Notes: a model not told the origin generated them from the letters alone. A stretch of DNA of 64,000 nucleotides from Actinomyces sp. S6-Spd3 (GCF_000758755.1 NZ_JRMV01000281.1:233981-297980); one strand, 5' to 3'; shown: positions 41,001 to 50,100, counted from the stretch's first letter. Made by a program: numbers and translations.

Positions 41001-41084
41001 CGAATCAGTGAAACGCTCAAAATCGATGTATTGGCGCTGTGCGAAAGGACCGATACCAGACAATTCCAAGGTTAAAAGTTTCAT
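38025..41084 (-). CDS. sbcC: SbcC/Rad50-type exonuclease ATPase subunit
   Basis: 1019 aa. Walker A lies at about residue 36 (RGSTGSGKTTLID), long coiled coils span about 180-850, the zinc hook CPVCG is at residues 534-538, the ABC signature is NPSTLSGGETF and Walker B is SSMFIDEGFGSLD with a downstream His switch (VISHVDEM). With SbcD it forms the complex that cleaves hairpin and blocked DNA ends. ATGA overlap with sbcD. Confidence 0.95.
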   Translation of the reverse strand: MKLLTLELSGIGPFAQRQYIDFERFTDSGLFLLRGSTGSGKTTLIDAIVFALYGDVASGSEGAKNRLRSSYCGPNDPSFVTLVFEVSSGIYRVRRTPKYVKEGRSTPVNPTLILERVVRNSDDPSGFSTVEPLSRSIMDAQSMMTTFIGLTKDQFLQTVVLPQGQFARFLTAKSIEREEILRDIFGTQFFQSLQDAFREQAKDAHDSIVQARQYARSSLDSLLDDVSHSHLGQEWACTVHTLADSLDTFTAASSLITEFSDFRLRLDAQLEDDLQQANAARLSQKEVSRQLSAELANARDLNDRLTERAQLVGYLAELLERAQDIDAVRSSVAELRLLQPLELPLRQHDSARDARERAFYALTECFAPLQVTPENLQLDELQALLDERERNLQEQRESLTHALQAQAQLTRLRTEQKECMTQYEQCAKTVEDTNFQIQSVQMQTAQFRDKLEAARTAASTLHDIEASCHQLSTRLEAAERVDHLREQLVHLESDIQEATRLAHTCGERSHAARDLWLRETAASLASTLREKDACPVCGSTTHPQPARFEGQESMSREQLEALEKATTAADKRLHELTTQYSSCSAQIATLDEQAQGDSASVKAQLNELTTRIADLRSLADSQQSIQDSLAECEESEKNLIATKASQTQRLSHLRQENTDLLLRIDEETSVFTQLMQGHTSLEEWTSSLEDSTQAHQRSREALQRYQQAEQRLRETQDFLLEALEGAGLSPDSTGIELLRSKLPRLSELSASTTILQEYDQDLFATRQALESERLQGLEGQSPLDCQAIASSLEDAENALLTATDHVASIQAHRQGIQRSLSNVENALSALTSALESGYPKQRLAELASGTGPSLHQVPLSSWILMSRFEELIAAANPRLAEISHGRYELRRSDTDATRSRKNGLGLSILDHESEEERNPSTLSGGETFYVSLALALGLADVVMAESGGITLSSMFIDEGFGSLDLDTLDIVMSQLLALRESDRCIGVISHVDEMARQIPDQIEVRWREGEGSTLSIRAS

Positions 41085-42289
41085 TGCCGTTGGCCTTTCA
41101 CCGCATCGATTACGTCACCAACAATTGTCCGCTCGCGCTCTGTCAAAGACTGTCCCCCTGCTTGCTGGAAGAATTCGGCGAGGGTCGCGTTCATATCCAC
41201 TGTTTCGAGTTGGATACGTGGTGCCCGTAGAGGAGAAACATGCGCGGGGGAATGAAGGATAGAGAGTGCATGAGGATAAACAGCACGAAGACGGGCGACC
41301 ATTTCCTGAGGCCGTGAATCATCCGTTACCGTCAAGGACACATATGCCTGCGGTAAAGTCTCCTTCGCGCCTTCGAGTAGAGACTCCATCGAGCCTCGCA
41401 AAACAACAAGAGGGTGCGCAGTGGGAATATCGATGAGGGAAACGTCCACGGCCTTGTTCCCCTCCGCGCCGAGTGTATCAATCACGACCGCGCTCTTATC
41501 TCCGGGCGCTTCCGAGAAAGAGTAAGCGATAGGAGAACCGGAATAGCGCATAGGGACGCGGGCAGCTAAAACTTCTTGGGGACGATGCAGGTGCCCGAGG
41601 GCAACGTAGCTCAGGCCTGGTTCAGGCAGTACTTTTGCTCCGCCGAAAGTTTCGAAAGTCTGGGCCGAGACGGAAGCGACTCCGCCCACCTCAATATTGC
41701 GTTCGGAATCGGAGGGAGCTGCTCCCACGATGAAAGCGTGAGCCATCACGATTGCCGGACGCATATCGCCGGAATTTCGCCGAGCCAATAGATCATTTCC
41801 AATGCGACGAAGCGCAGCATCCATCACCGCCTGATGGGTGCGTTCGAGGGCTTCGTTATCATCGGATAGCTCTGTCCGAACTAAGTCCGGCTCAAGGTAG
41901 GGGATCGGGTAGACCAATACACCCGGATCATTGTCTTTACCTGCGTATTCGCGAGCCTTACCAACCTCTTCCACACTTGCGCAGACTTGAACATTTCCAC
42001 GTAAAAACTGCGAATAGACACCAAGACGACCTGCTGAATCATGATTTCCGGGAGTCAACAGGACCTGTGTGACTGAAGAAAGATCGCGGAGAAGGTCCAT
42101 CACTTCATTGAGTTGTGAAACCGCAGGGATCGAACGATCGTACACATCGCCGCAGACAAGGACTAGGTCGATCTCATGTTTCCTGACTGCGTCAAGAAGC
42201 CAGTGACAAAATGCGGCGCGAGAATCACCCAAATCTTGGCCGTGGAGATTACGGCCAAAATGCCAGTCTGAGGTGTGAAGAATACGCAT
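41081..42289 (-). CDS. sbcD: SbcD/Mre11-type nuclease
   Basis: 402 aa. Metallophosphoesterase motifs: HTSDWHFGR (I), VCGDVYDR (II), LTPGNHDS (III), VMAHAFIVG (IV) and ALGHLHRPQ (V), which bind the two metals for nuclease action. C-terminal capping domain follows. Start ATG 42289 begins the conserved RILHTSDWH strand. Cotranscribed with sbcC and possibly with rsgA, 47 nt upstream. Confidence 0.95.
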   Translation of the reverse strand: MRILHTSDWHFGRNLHGQDLGDSRAAFCHWLLDAVRKHEIDLVLVCGDVYDRSIPAVSQLNEVMDLLRDLSSVTQVLLTPGNHDSAGRLGVYSQFLRGNVQVCASVEEVGKAREYAGKDNDPGVLVYPIPYLEPDLVRTELSDDNEALERTHQAVMDAALRRIGNDLLARRNSGDMRPAIVMAHAFIVGAAPSDSERNIEVGGVASVSAQTFETFGGAKVLPEPGLSYVALGHLHRPQEVLAARVPMRYSGSPIAYSFSEAPGDKSAVVIDTLGAEGNKAVDVSLIDIPTAHPLVVLRGSMESLLEGAKETLPQAYVSLTVTDDSRPQEMVARLRAVYPHALSILHSPAHVSPLRAPRIQLETVDMNATLAEFFQQAGGQSLTERERTIVGDVIDAVKGQRQ

Positions 42290-42336
42290 GTGCTTAGTAT
42301 GACCTGCTCCACCTGCAACTGCGTGCAGTTTGAACT

Positions 42337-43407
42337 CTAACGGGCAGCTTTCGACACCTTCATTGCGCCAGCGACCGCATCCAGGAGCCGGCGAACCGAA
42401 GCCACCCGGGAGGAACGCCGCCTGCGCTCCTGATCCGCGGCCTCGTCAGTGGAAGAAATAACGAAAGGATCCTTTCCCTGCGCCCAAGCATCGAGGGCGC
42501 AAGAAGTTGCGTCTTCAAGGTGCGTACAGAGCGGCAGACACCAGCGTGAGGCCTCGGCGACATCAGGGAAAACTCCCAGTACATCATCGATGTCAACATG
42601 TCCCAAACCAAAGGAACGCACACCAGGAGTGTCGACAATCCACCCTCCACCAGGAAGCTCAAAGGCGCGCGAAGACGTCGAGGTGTGCCGACCTCGTCCA
42701 GTCACCTGATTCACAACACCCACTACGCGTTCGGCTTGGGGGATCAAAGCGTTGATCAGTGTTGATTTCCCGACGCCGGAATGGCCGACCAAAACGGAGA
42801 AATGACCGGCGAGGATTTCTTTGAGCTCATCGAGGCCTTGGCAGCCTGCCTCAACTGAGGTGACGACCGTCGTGACATCAAAGTCAGCGTAGGCTTCCAA
42901 AAACTCGGTAGCAGGAGCAAGATCGGCCTTGGTCAGGCACAAGACGGCACGCATTCCAGCTTCGTGAGCGGCAACAAGGCAACGGTCGATCATCCCCATT
43001 CGAGGGGGCGGGTCAGCCAAAGCCGTCACAATCACCATGATCTGAGCGTTGGCGACGATAATTTTCTCGCCTTTTTGATCCGGCGCGTCCTCGAGAGAAC
43101 GGCGGAGAACGCTGCTGCGCTCATCCGTGGCGACGATTCGCGCAAGGGTATCGACGCGGCCGCTCAAATCTCCAGTGAGGCGAACCCGGTCTCCTACGAC
43201 GACGCTGCCCTTCTTGAGCTCGCGGGCTAAGACTGCGCGAAGGTCTAGGCCCTCATAGCGAACAAGGTAACGACCGCGGTCAATGCCAATTACCTGCCCG
43301 ATTGGCTTATTGCCCCAATCGGGTCGGACCTTAGTTCGCGGCCGCGAACGCTTTGAAGGACGAACTTTTACGCGGGGATCGTCAGTTCCAATATCGCGTC
43401 TAGACAT
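42337..43407 (-). CDS. rsgA: Ribosome small subunit-dependent GTPase RsgA
   Basis: 356 aa. Circularly permuted GTPase: the G4 motif TKAD precedes G1 GHSGVGKST and G3 DTPGVRS. An N-terminal OB-fold (about 40-110) and a C-terminal zinc motif (CLPLCTHLEDATSC) complete the family plan. It helps mature the 30S subunit. ATG 43407 overlaps the aroA end by 8 bp; the frame continues to 43680 inside aroA without family similarity. Confidence 0.94.
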   Translation of the reverse strand: MSRRDIGTDDPRVKVRPSKRSRPRTKVRPDWGNKPIGQVIGIDRGRYLVRYEGLDLRAVLARELKKGSVVVGDRVRLTGDLSGRVDTLARIVATDERSSVLRRSLEDAPDQKGEKIIVANAQIMVIVTALADPPPRMGMIDRCLVAAHEAGMRAVLCLTKADLAPATEFLEAYADFDVTTVVTSVEAGCQGLDELKEILAGHFSVLVGHSGVGKSTLINALIPQAERVVGVVNQVTGRGRHTSTSSRAFELPGGGWIVDTPGVRSFGLGHVDIDDVLGVFPDVAEASRWCLPLCTHLEDATSCALDAWAQGKDPFVISSTDEAADQERRRRSSRVASVRRLLDAVAGAMKVSKAAR

Positions 43408-44710
43408 TGTCGTCACTCTCTGCGCACATGCGTGCCCACATCGATTCAAACCCGGGGAGGGTCTTGGATGTACAGGAAATATCGTCAACGCTGACCCCGT
43501 CAACAACCAAGCCAACAATCGCGGCGAAAGTTGCCATCCTGTGGTCCGCGAAGGACCGCAGATGGGCACCGTGAAGGGCAGTGGGGGTGATCCGCAGCCC
43601 GTCTGGGAGCTGTTCGATTGAACCGCCCAGAGCGCTGACTGACTGAGCGATTGCGTCCAGACGGTCGGTTTCATGTCCACGCAGATGGGCGATGCCGGTT
43701 AGTGTCGAGGGACTTGACGCAAAAAGAAGGAGAGCCGCAAGGGTTGGAACCATCTCACCCATGGCCGACATATCGCGTTCAATTCCGGGGAAACTCCCCG
43801 GTCCGCCCCCGCGCACTGTCAGCTCGCTGCTTCCCATTTCGTTTGTTTCCAGAGAAGTTTCAATACCGATCTCGGCGAAAAGAGACGGCCACTGTGCGCC
43901 GGGCTGGGTTGATGCAAGCGGCCAGTTAGGGATTGTGACGCTTCCCGCGCTGAGTATTCCCGCGCATAGGAAGGGACCCGCATTCGAAAGATCCGCTTCG
44001 ATTGCGATTTCCGAGGCCGTGGGCGCTCCCGCATCGACCTTCCATTCGCGATCGCCCAATCGCATCCATGAAAGGCCAACTTCTTGCATCATTTCCAGGG
44101 TCATTTCGATGTGGGGCAAAGAAATGAGAGGAGCATTGCTTCGAATAATCGCTCCACCGATAAGAGGGGCAATAAGAAGCATCGCAGAGAAAAACTGCGA
44201 GGAAGCGGAAGCATCAACAATGATCGGCGATGATGGAGGCGTGAGCGGGCCGGAAATCGTGAAAGGAAGATGTCCCTTTTCACCGTGGTAAATCAGTGAG
44301 GCTCCCAGGCCTTCGAGGACATCTAAGAGAGGAGCAAGCGGGCGCACATATGCCTGCTCGTCTCCATCGAAGCGCGTGGGAGTGGAAGAAAGGGCAGCTA
44401 AGGGCGGGAGGAAACGCATGACGGTTCCCGCAAGCCCGCAGTCGATAACTCGCTCAGAAGAAGGGGAATCTGAAGAAATCGGGGTGACCCGTGCACAAGA
44501 GTCGCCCAGCATCTCGATCTGAGCGCCAAGAGTTCGCAGCGCTTGGGCAAAAAGATCAGTATCGCGAGAGCGAAGAACGCCCTCAATCACACATGGTTGG
44601 CGATCGATCGCAGCGAGGTAGAGCGCACGTGCGGTCTGTGATTTGGAGCCGGGGATTGAAACCTTCGCATGGATAGGGGAGCGAAGTCGAGGAGCACACC
44701 ACGAGCTCAC
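43400..44710 (-). CDS. aroA: 3-phosphoshikimate 1-carboxyvinyltransferase (EPSP synthase)
   Basis: 436 aa. Substrate motifs: PGSKSQTARAL (the usual Asn before Arg is Ala), LRSRDTDLFAQAL, CGLAGTVMRFLPPLAAL, DASASSQFFSAML and the catalytic-loop D/E and R residues near HLRGHETDRL. Condenses shikimate-3-phosphate with PEP in the aromatic amino acid pathway. GTG 44710 overlaps the DoxX stop (GTGA) and begins VSSWCAP, the normal family start; the frame to 44830 is an overlap artefact. Confidence 0.93.
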   Translation of the reverse strand: MSSWCAPRLRSPIHAKVSIPGSKSQTARALYLAAIDRQPCVIEGVLRSRDTDLFAQALRTLGAQIEMLGDSCARVTPISSDSPSSERVIDCGLAGTVMRFLPPLAALSSTPTRFDGDEQAYVRPLAPLLDVLEGLGASLIYHGEKGHLPFTISGPLTPPSSPIIVDASASSQFFSAMLLIAPLIGGAIIRSNAPLISLPHIEMTLEMMQEVGLSWMRLGDREWKVDAGAPTASEIAIEADLSNAGPFLCAGILSAGSVTIPNWPLASTQPGAQWPSLFAEIGIETSLETNEMGSSELTVRGGGPGSFPGIERDMSAMGEMVPTLAALLLFASSPSTLTGIAHLRGHETDRLDAIAQSVSALGGSIEQLPDGLRITPTALHGAHLRSFADHRMATFAAIVGLVVDGVSVDDISCTSKTLPGFESMWARMCAESDDNV

Positions 44711-45165
44711 TGGGCGGCGCCTGAGGAATGCGCTCCGCGAGTCGAGGCAGCCTCGATGAGCTGATTGCGACGCCAGGAATAGCTGGGCCGTCCGTTCCGA
44801 TCGACACTTGCGAAGAATAATCCCGCACAATTGGCAAGCTTCAGACGAAGCGAGGCAGGCTGTTCATGATTGATGACGGCCATGGGAAGCGCAATGGCCG
44901 TTAAGACCGCAGCACAGGTACGAGGCGCTTTCCCCAACGCGAAGGCTCCCGCTGCGAGGAGAGTAACGCCGGCGCTGATTCGCGCGCTGCGGGAGAGATA
45001 AGGATCAATATCCTCAATGTTGCCTCGCTCTTCGATGCGCGAAAAAACGGGGCGGAGTGCGTCGAGTTTGGCGACGTGGCGATCCGGATGAATCAGGGCA
45101 TCGATTGCATCGAGAGCGAGGGGAGCGGCAAGGAGAGGACGGGCAATACCACGCAGAAGAGACAT
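44707..45165 (-). CDS. DoxX family membrane protein
   Basis: 152 aa with four hydrophobic segments; the pattern LLAAPLALDAIDALIHPDRH and ARISAGVTLLAAGAFALGKAPR is typical of actinobacterial DoxX-like proteins. Role unclear, sometimes linked to thiol homeostasis, which would suit its place beside sigR. First gene of an operon with aroA and rsgA. The promoter box CACAAT lies 6 nt from the ATG. Confidence 0.82.
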   Translation of the reverse strand: MSLLRGIARPLLAAPLALDAIDALIHPDRHVAKLDALRPVFSRIEERGNIEDIDPYLSRSARISAGVTLLAAGAFALGKAPRTCAAVLTAIALPMAVINHEQPASLRLKLANCAGLFFASVDRNGRPSYSWRRNQLIEAASTRGAHSSGAAQ

Positions 45166-45171
45166 GACTCC

Positions 45172-45180
45172 ATTGTGTCA
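45172..45180 (-). promoter_or_regulatory. Candidate leaderless promoter of doxX
   Basis: Minus-strand TGACACAAT (extended -10, TGA-CACAAT) ends 6 nt from the ATG at 45165, the same box and gap as at mtrA. A GGAG lies only 2 nt before the ATG, too close for a normal Shine-Dalgarno. Confidence 0.5.
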
Positions 45181-45248
45181 AAAAAAGTCGATTGGCACCC
45201 TGCGCTCGGCAAAAATTCTTGTAAACAGCTGTCGTGAATCCACATGCA

Positions 45249-45274
45249 GGGAATAATCGTCAGCTTGCGGCGTT
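45249..45274 (+). promoter_or_regulatory. Candidate SigR-dependent promoter upstream of sigR
   Basis: GGGAATA (45249-45255) and CGTT (45271-45274) are separated by 15 bp (17 bp between GGAAT and GTT). This resembles the SigR/SigH consensus (GGAAT-N18-GTT), one base short. It lies just before an in-frame ATG at 45284. Confidence 0.55.
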
Positions 45275-45388
45275 GAAGTGGATATGAAACTTGATGAGGA
45301 AGTGACAAGGCGAGGAAGAGCATGGGGCCGTCCCGCTTTCGCGCGTCCACTTTCGCATCCGAGGCGTTCACGATTAGCCTTGACATCA

Positions 45389-46006
45389 ATGAGCGAATTA
45401 CATGACACTCTTGAGCCTGCACCGCAGGAGTTGAGTCAGGACGATCGGGACCGTTTGTTTGCCGAACAAGCGATTCCCCTCATCGATCAACTCTTTGGTG
45501 CCGCTTTGGGAATGACTCGAAATCGTGCTGATGCAGAAGACCTCGTGCAGGAAACTTTTATGAAGGCCTACACGAAGTTTCATCAGTATCAGCAAGGAAC
45601 CAATATCAAAGCTTGGCTCTACAGGATCTTGACCAACACCTACATCACCCACTACCGCAAGGCGCAGCGTTCTCCTAAACGCAGTGGCGGTGAAGAGGTT
45701 GAAGACTGGCAGCTCGCCGCTGCTGCTTCTCACGATGAGAAGGGTCTTGTTTCTGCGGAAGCAGAAGCATTGGATAACATTCCTTCCTCCCAGCTGCGAA
45801 CTGCATTGGAGTCGCTTTCGGAAGATCAACGTGTTGTCGTCCTTCTGTCTGATGTAGAGGGTTTTGCGTATAAAGAGATCGCAGACATGCTGGATATCCC
45901 GATCGGGACCGTCATGTCCAGGCTTCATCGAGGACGCAAGAATCTACGCGAAGGCCTGTCAGCACTCGCGGCTGAATATGGAATCGGGGAGAACCATGCA
46001 GATTGA
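45389..46006 (+). CDS. sigR: ECF RNA polymerase sigma factor SigR/SigH
   Basis: 205 aa from ATG 45389. Sigma region 2 ([45 protein letters not shown]) and region 4 ([49 protein letters not shown]) are complete. Together with the next gene it forms the thiol-oxidative stress sigma/anti-sigma pair. An in-frame extension from ATG 45284 (35 residues) may give a long isoform from the SigR-like promoter. Stop overlaps the rsrA start by 11 bp. Confidence 0.94.
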   Translation: MSELHDTLEPAPQELSQDDRDRLFAEQAIPLIDQLFGAALGMTRNRADAEDLVQETFMKAYTKFHQYQQGTNIKAWLYRILTNTYITHYRKAQRSPKRSGGEEVEDWQLAAAASHDEKGLVSAEAEALDNIPSSQLRTALESLSEDQRVVVLLSDVEGFAYKEIADMLDIPIGTVMSRLHRGRKNLREGLSALAAEYGIGENHAD

Positions 46007-46301
46007 CGATAAGCGCGCATGTCGTGAGCTACACGAACACCTTTTTGAAGTGATTGACTTCCTCGACCGCGAGGAATGCCGCGACTATATTTCCGCTGAA
46101 TGCTTGAAGAGCCCGGAGTTTCGCGAGCAACTGCTTGACCATATTTCCCGCTGCAAGCACTGCCAGGATTCGATGTACACCGAGCGCTTTGTTCGTTCTC
46201 TCCTTGCGCGTTGCTATTGCGACCAAGCACCTCAATCCTTGCGCGAGCGCATCATTGCTCAGACCTACGTTGAGGTAACGTGGAGCTCCACTGAATCGTG
46301 A
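45996..46301 (+). CDS. rsrA: Zinc-binding anti-sigma factor RsrA/RshA
   Basis: 101 aa. The ZAS motif HISRCKHC (HxxxCxxC) binds zinc and is oxidised by disulfide stress, releasing SigR; a further Cys pair (ARCYCD) is present. Start ATG 45996 has GGGAGA upstream and overlaps sigR, giving coupled expression in a 1:1 ratio. Family name: mycothiol system anti-sigma-R factor. Confidence 0.93.
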   Translation: MQIDDKRACRELHEHLFEVIDFLDREECRDYISAECLKSPEFREQLLDHISRCKHCQDSMYTERFVRSLLARCYCDQAPQSLRERIIAQTYVEVTWSSTES

Positions 46302-46394
46302 ATTTCGACTCTGTAGGCGCGCTCTGTTTGGAGATTAGCCTCGGGTGTGAAAAACTGTGCAGGTTGGATATCTCAGTTTTTAGAGGAGACGACA

Positions 46395-46469
46395 ATGTCG
46401 AAGAGGGGTCGTAAGCGTCGCGATCGTCGTAAGCACGGCGCGAACCACGGCAAGCGTCCTAACGCCTGA
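46395..46469 (+). CDS. Ribosomal protein bL37-like, 24 residues
   Basis: A 24-codon gene too short for usual gene callers. It starts MSKRGRKRRDRRKHG and ends NHGKRPNA, nearly the same as the mycobacterial bL37 protein, a very basic peptide of the large ribosomal subunit (database name: AURKAIP1/COX24-domain protein). ATG 46395 has GAGGAGA 6 nt upstream, and a strong terminator follows 11 nt after the stop, so it is a complete transcription unit tail. Confidence 0.93.
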   Translation: MSKRGRKRRDRRKHGANHGKRPNA

Positions 46470-46480
46470 ATCGTGTTTAA

Positions 46481-46519
46481 CGGGTGGGGCTCCGATGCAA
46501 TGCATCGGAGCCCCACCCG
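46481..46519. terminator. Terminator between bL37 and the SGNH-like gene
   Basis: 19-bp inverted repeat (46481-46499 / 46501-46519) with a 1-nt centre, so the loop will be opened to GCAATGC-like form; CTCTTCTT follows on the plus strand. It lies between convergent genes. Confidence 0.85.
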
Positions 46520-46542
46520 TCTCTTCTTGACAACTCTATGCT

Positions 46543-47145
46543 TTAAACGTCGCTTTCTTCGGCTCCGATCCACTCAAACCAACCCTGGTGCAGGACAAGC
46601 CAAGCCATGAGCGCATAGCCCGACTGTCCAGGCATCGAAGCGCCGCGAGCAGAACGAACAGCAGAAGAAGCCATATCCTCAAACCACTGATCGTGTGCGA
46701 CAAGGGGAGTGAAAGTATCGACAAAGGGAATATCCCTGCGCTCGCACACCTGCTGACACGACAAGGAAACTTCCTTCACCGCGCTGGATTGGACTCCCGC
46801 AAGAGGAGGCGGACCAACAACCATCGAGGGAATACCGAGCGTCGAAGCTCGGTCGGTGATGTTTGCAAGATTCAGCCGAGAGCGCGGCGTTGAAATACCC
46901 GCGGGAATATCCGCGCAACCAACGGCAATAATGAGCGCACAGGGTTCATCGGGCGCAAGACGATAGCTCACTTCGTTTTCCCACCGAGAGGCAAGCTGCG
47001 TTGTCGTTTCCCCGGGAACAGCCAAAGTCATGACGGTCGGAGGGGAAGGGAAGTGCGAGCGCGCCAAAACGCGCCCGACCCAGCCCAGGCCTCGGGGATC
47101 ACCCATTGGGGTAATCAGCTCATCGCCAATCACACAAATACGCAT
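46543..47145 (-). CDS. SGNH/GDSL-like protein with altered catalytic residues
   Basis: 200 aa. VIGDELITPMGDPRGLGWVGRVLAR corresponds to block I of GDSL hydrolases, but the catalytic Ser is Glu (GDE). Block III reads VGCADI with no Asn, and the last block reads MPGQSGYALMAWLVLHQGW with no clear DxxH dyad. It is therefore probably not a classical esterase. Genes of this type sit beside kgd in actinobacteria. It starts 15 nt after the kgd stop, on the same strand, so probably cotranscribed. Confidence 0.75.
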   Translation of the reverse strand: MRICVIGDELITPMGDPRGLGWVGRVLARSHFPSPPTVMTLAVPGETTTQLASRWENEVSYRLAPDEPCALIIAVGCADIPAGISTPRSRLNLANITDRASTLGIPSMVVGPPPLAGVQSSAVKEVSLSCQQVCERRDIPFVDTFTPLVAHDQWFEDMASSAVRSARGASMPGQSGYALMAWLVLHQGWFEWIGAEESDV

Positions 47146-47160
47146 CTGCGTGCCCCCTTC

Positions 47161-50100
47161 TTAGGAAAAAGCTCGGCGCAAGATATCCGCAGCCTGCTCA
47201 CGGTGCAAACTTGCGCGTCCAGCAGCGGTCGTTGCGCTCTCCGGACGGGACACAAGCGCCGGAGTGATTCCCAGCTCAGGGAACAAGTTCAGCGCAAAGT
47301 AGGGCCAAGCTCCCTGGTTCTTCGGCTCATCCTGGACCCAGACCACTTGGGCGTTCGGGTAGGTGGCAAGAGCCTTGCGAAGCTCATCGACGGGGAGGGG
47401 ATAGAGCTGCTCGACGCGAATAATCGCCGTATTCCACGCGCCTCGCTCCGCGCGTTCGTGGATGAGGTCGTAGTAAACGCGGCCAGAACACACGAGAACC
47501 TTTGTCACCTCGTGGGTGCTCACCCGAGAATCAACTTCGGAGTAGACCGGAGTGAAGGACCCCGACGTGAATTCTTCGATGGGGGAAGACGCGGCGGGAA
47601 GGCGCAGGAGCTGCTTGGGGGTAAAAGCAATCAGAGGCTTACGAGGCCGCTTGTAGGCCTGTGTGCGCAGCATGTGGAAGTGGTTCGCCGGGGTTGAGGG
47701 CTGAACAATCCACATGTTGTCCTCTGCTGCCAGCTGGAGGAAACGCTCAATCCTGGCAGAAGAATGGTCAGGGCCTTGTCCTTCCTGGCCGTGCGGCAAG
47801 AGCATGACCAGAGAAGAGCGCTGCCCCCACTTCGTTTCTGCCGAAGAGACGAACTCATCAATGATTGTTTGGGCGCCGATCGCAAAGTCACCGAATTGCG
47901 CTTCCCACAGGACCAATGCCTCGGGGCGCTCGATGGAATACCCGTATTCGTAGGCAAGAACTGCATACTCCGACAGAGGCGAATCGAAGACATCGAAGTG
48001 GGCTTGATCGGGAGTAAGGAAGTGCAGAGGAGTGAATTCACGCCCGTCATTGTGGTCGTGGAGGACCGCGTGGCGTTGAACAAAGGTCGCGCGACGTGCA
48101 TCTTCACCCGAAAGGCGAATCGGCGTGCCCTCCATGAGTAGCGAGCCGAAAGCTAAGAGCTCTGCGAAACCCCAGTCGATCGAATCGTGGCCGGAAGCCA
48201 TTTCATAACGCTTGTGGCACAGCTTCTCGATCTTCGGATGGACTGCAAAATCCGGTGGGAAGTTCACATAAGCTTCGCCGATACGGCTCAGCGTTTCGGC
48301 ACTCACAGCGGAAGTCCAGCCGATCATCATTCCCGCACCGGGCAGCTGACTTTCGGGAACCTGCCACTGATCGTCTTCGTCCTCGCTGCGATTTTGCGGA
48401 GACCAGCCGTGCTCGCGGGTGTGATCCAGGATCTCACTGAGCTCGGCCTCGTAAGCGCGGATGGACTCGCGTGCGTCTTCTTCGGTCAGCTGGCCACGTC
48501 CCACGAGGTTACGGATATAAACCTCACGTGTAGAAGGCAACTTCGAGATGAGCGAGTACATGACCGGCTGGGTCATCGAAGGATCATCGCCCTCGTTGTG
48601 ACCACGCCTGCGGTAACACACCAAATCGATGAGGACATCCTTGTGGAAAGCCTCGCGATAAGCCAATGCCAAAGCGCCCACACGCACGACCGCTTCGGGG
48701 TCGTCGGCGTTGACGTGGAAGATTGGGATCTGCAGGCCCTTTGCCAAGTCCGTCGGATAGCGTGAGGAACGCCCCGAAGCCGGTCCCGTCGTGAAACCGA
48801 TCTGGTTATTCACAATGATGTGAATAGTCCCGCCGGTCTTGTATCCGGTCAGCTGGGACATGTTGAGGGTTTCTTGAACAACGCCTTGTCCGATGAAAGC
48901 CGCGTCACCGTGGATCAACAGAGGGACAATGGGCAGATCAGGATCGCCCAAAACATCCTGCTTCGCGCGCACGATTCCTTCGAGCACCCCATCAGCAGCT
49001 TCAAGGTGAGAGGGGTTAGCCGCCAAGGACACCTTGGTCGCAACTCCCGGCTCGGCTGAATACACTCCCTCAGTTCCCAAGTGGTACTTGACATCTCCCG
49101 CGCCCTGAACGGTTCGCGGATCCTGATTTCCTTCAAACTCGGAGAAGATCTGGGCATAGCTCTTGCCCGCAAGATTCGCCAACACATTCAAGCGCCCGCG
49201 GTGGGCCATCGCAATCGCAACCTCGTGGATTCCGCGACGTGCAGACTGGCTCAAGATCTCATCAAGAAGAGGAATCAAAGATTCGCCGCCTTCAAGAGAG
49301 AATCGCTTTTGCCCCAGATACTTGGTCTGCAAGAACTCTTCGAATGCTTCAGCGTGAATTAGGGTCGAAAGAATGCGGCGTTGCTCCTGGGAAGAAGGAG
49401 CTTTGAAAGGTCCCTCAATGCGTTCTTGCACCCAGTGGCGCTGCTGCGGATCTTGGATATGCATGTATTCGATACCAATGGATCGAATGTAGGTATCGTG
49501 CAAGCGCGACAAAAGATCGCGAAGAAGCATCTGCTCCGTTCCGCCAAAGCCTCCGGTCGGGAAAGAACGGTCCAGATCCCACACGGTTAAGCCATAACTG
49601 GTCAGGTCCAGATCGGGGTGACGGCGCACGCGGTACGCCAGGGGATCGGTATCGGCCGCGAGATGACCGCGCGAGCGGTAGGCGTGGATGAGCTCAGCGA
49701 TACGCGCAGGCTTGCCCTTCTCGCGTTCCAAGTCGTACTCGAAGTCTGCTTCCCACGCGTAGGGCTGGATAGGAATATGCAGAGCCGTAAAGACACGTTC
49801 GTAGAAACCATCGCGACCCGACAGCTTAATGTCCACGAGACGGAGGAATTCACCGGAAGCAGCACCTTGGATGACGCGGTGATCATAGGTCGACGAGACA
49901 AACATCGTCTTGCCAATTCCCATGAGAGCAAGTTTGCGCGGGGAGACTCCAGCGAACTCGGCTGGATAATCCATTGCCCCCACACCGATAATCAGCCCCT
50001 GGCCACTCATCAAACGCGGAACCGAGGTCGTGGTGCCGATGGTGCCCGGATTCGTCAGGGTGACAGTGGCACCCTGATAATCCTCAGCCGTAAGTTCGCC

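Noticed and set aside
43408-43680. N-terminal extension of rsgA
   Set aside because: Lies in aroA coding sequence and lacks similarity; ATG 43407 fits the family start.
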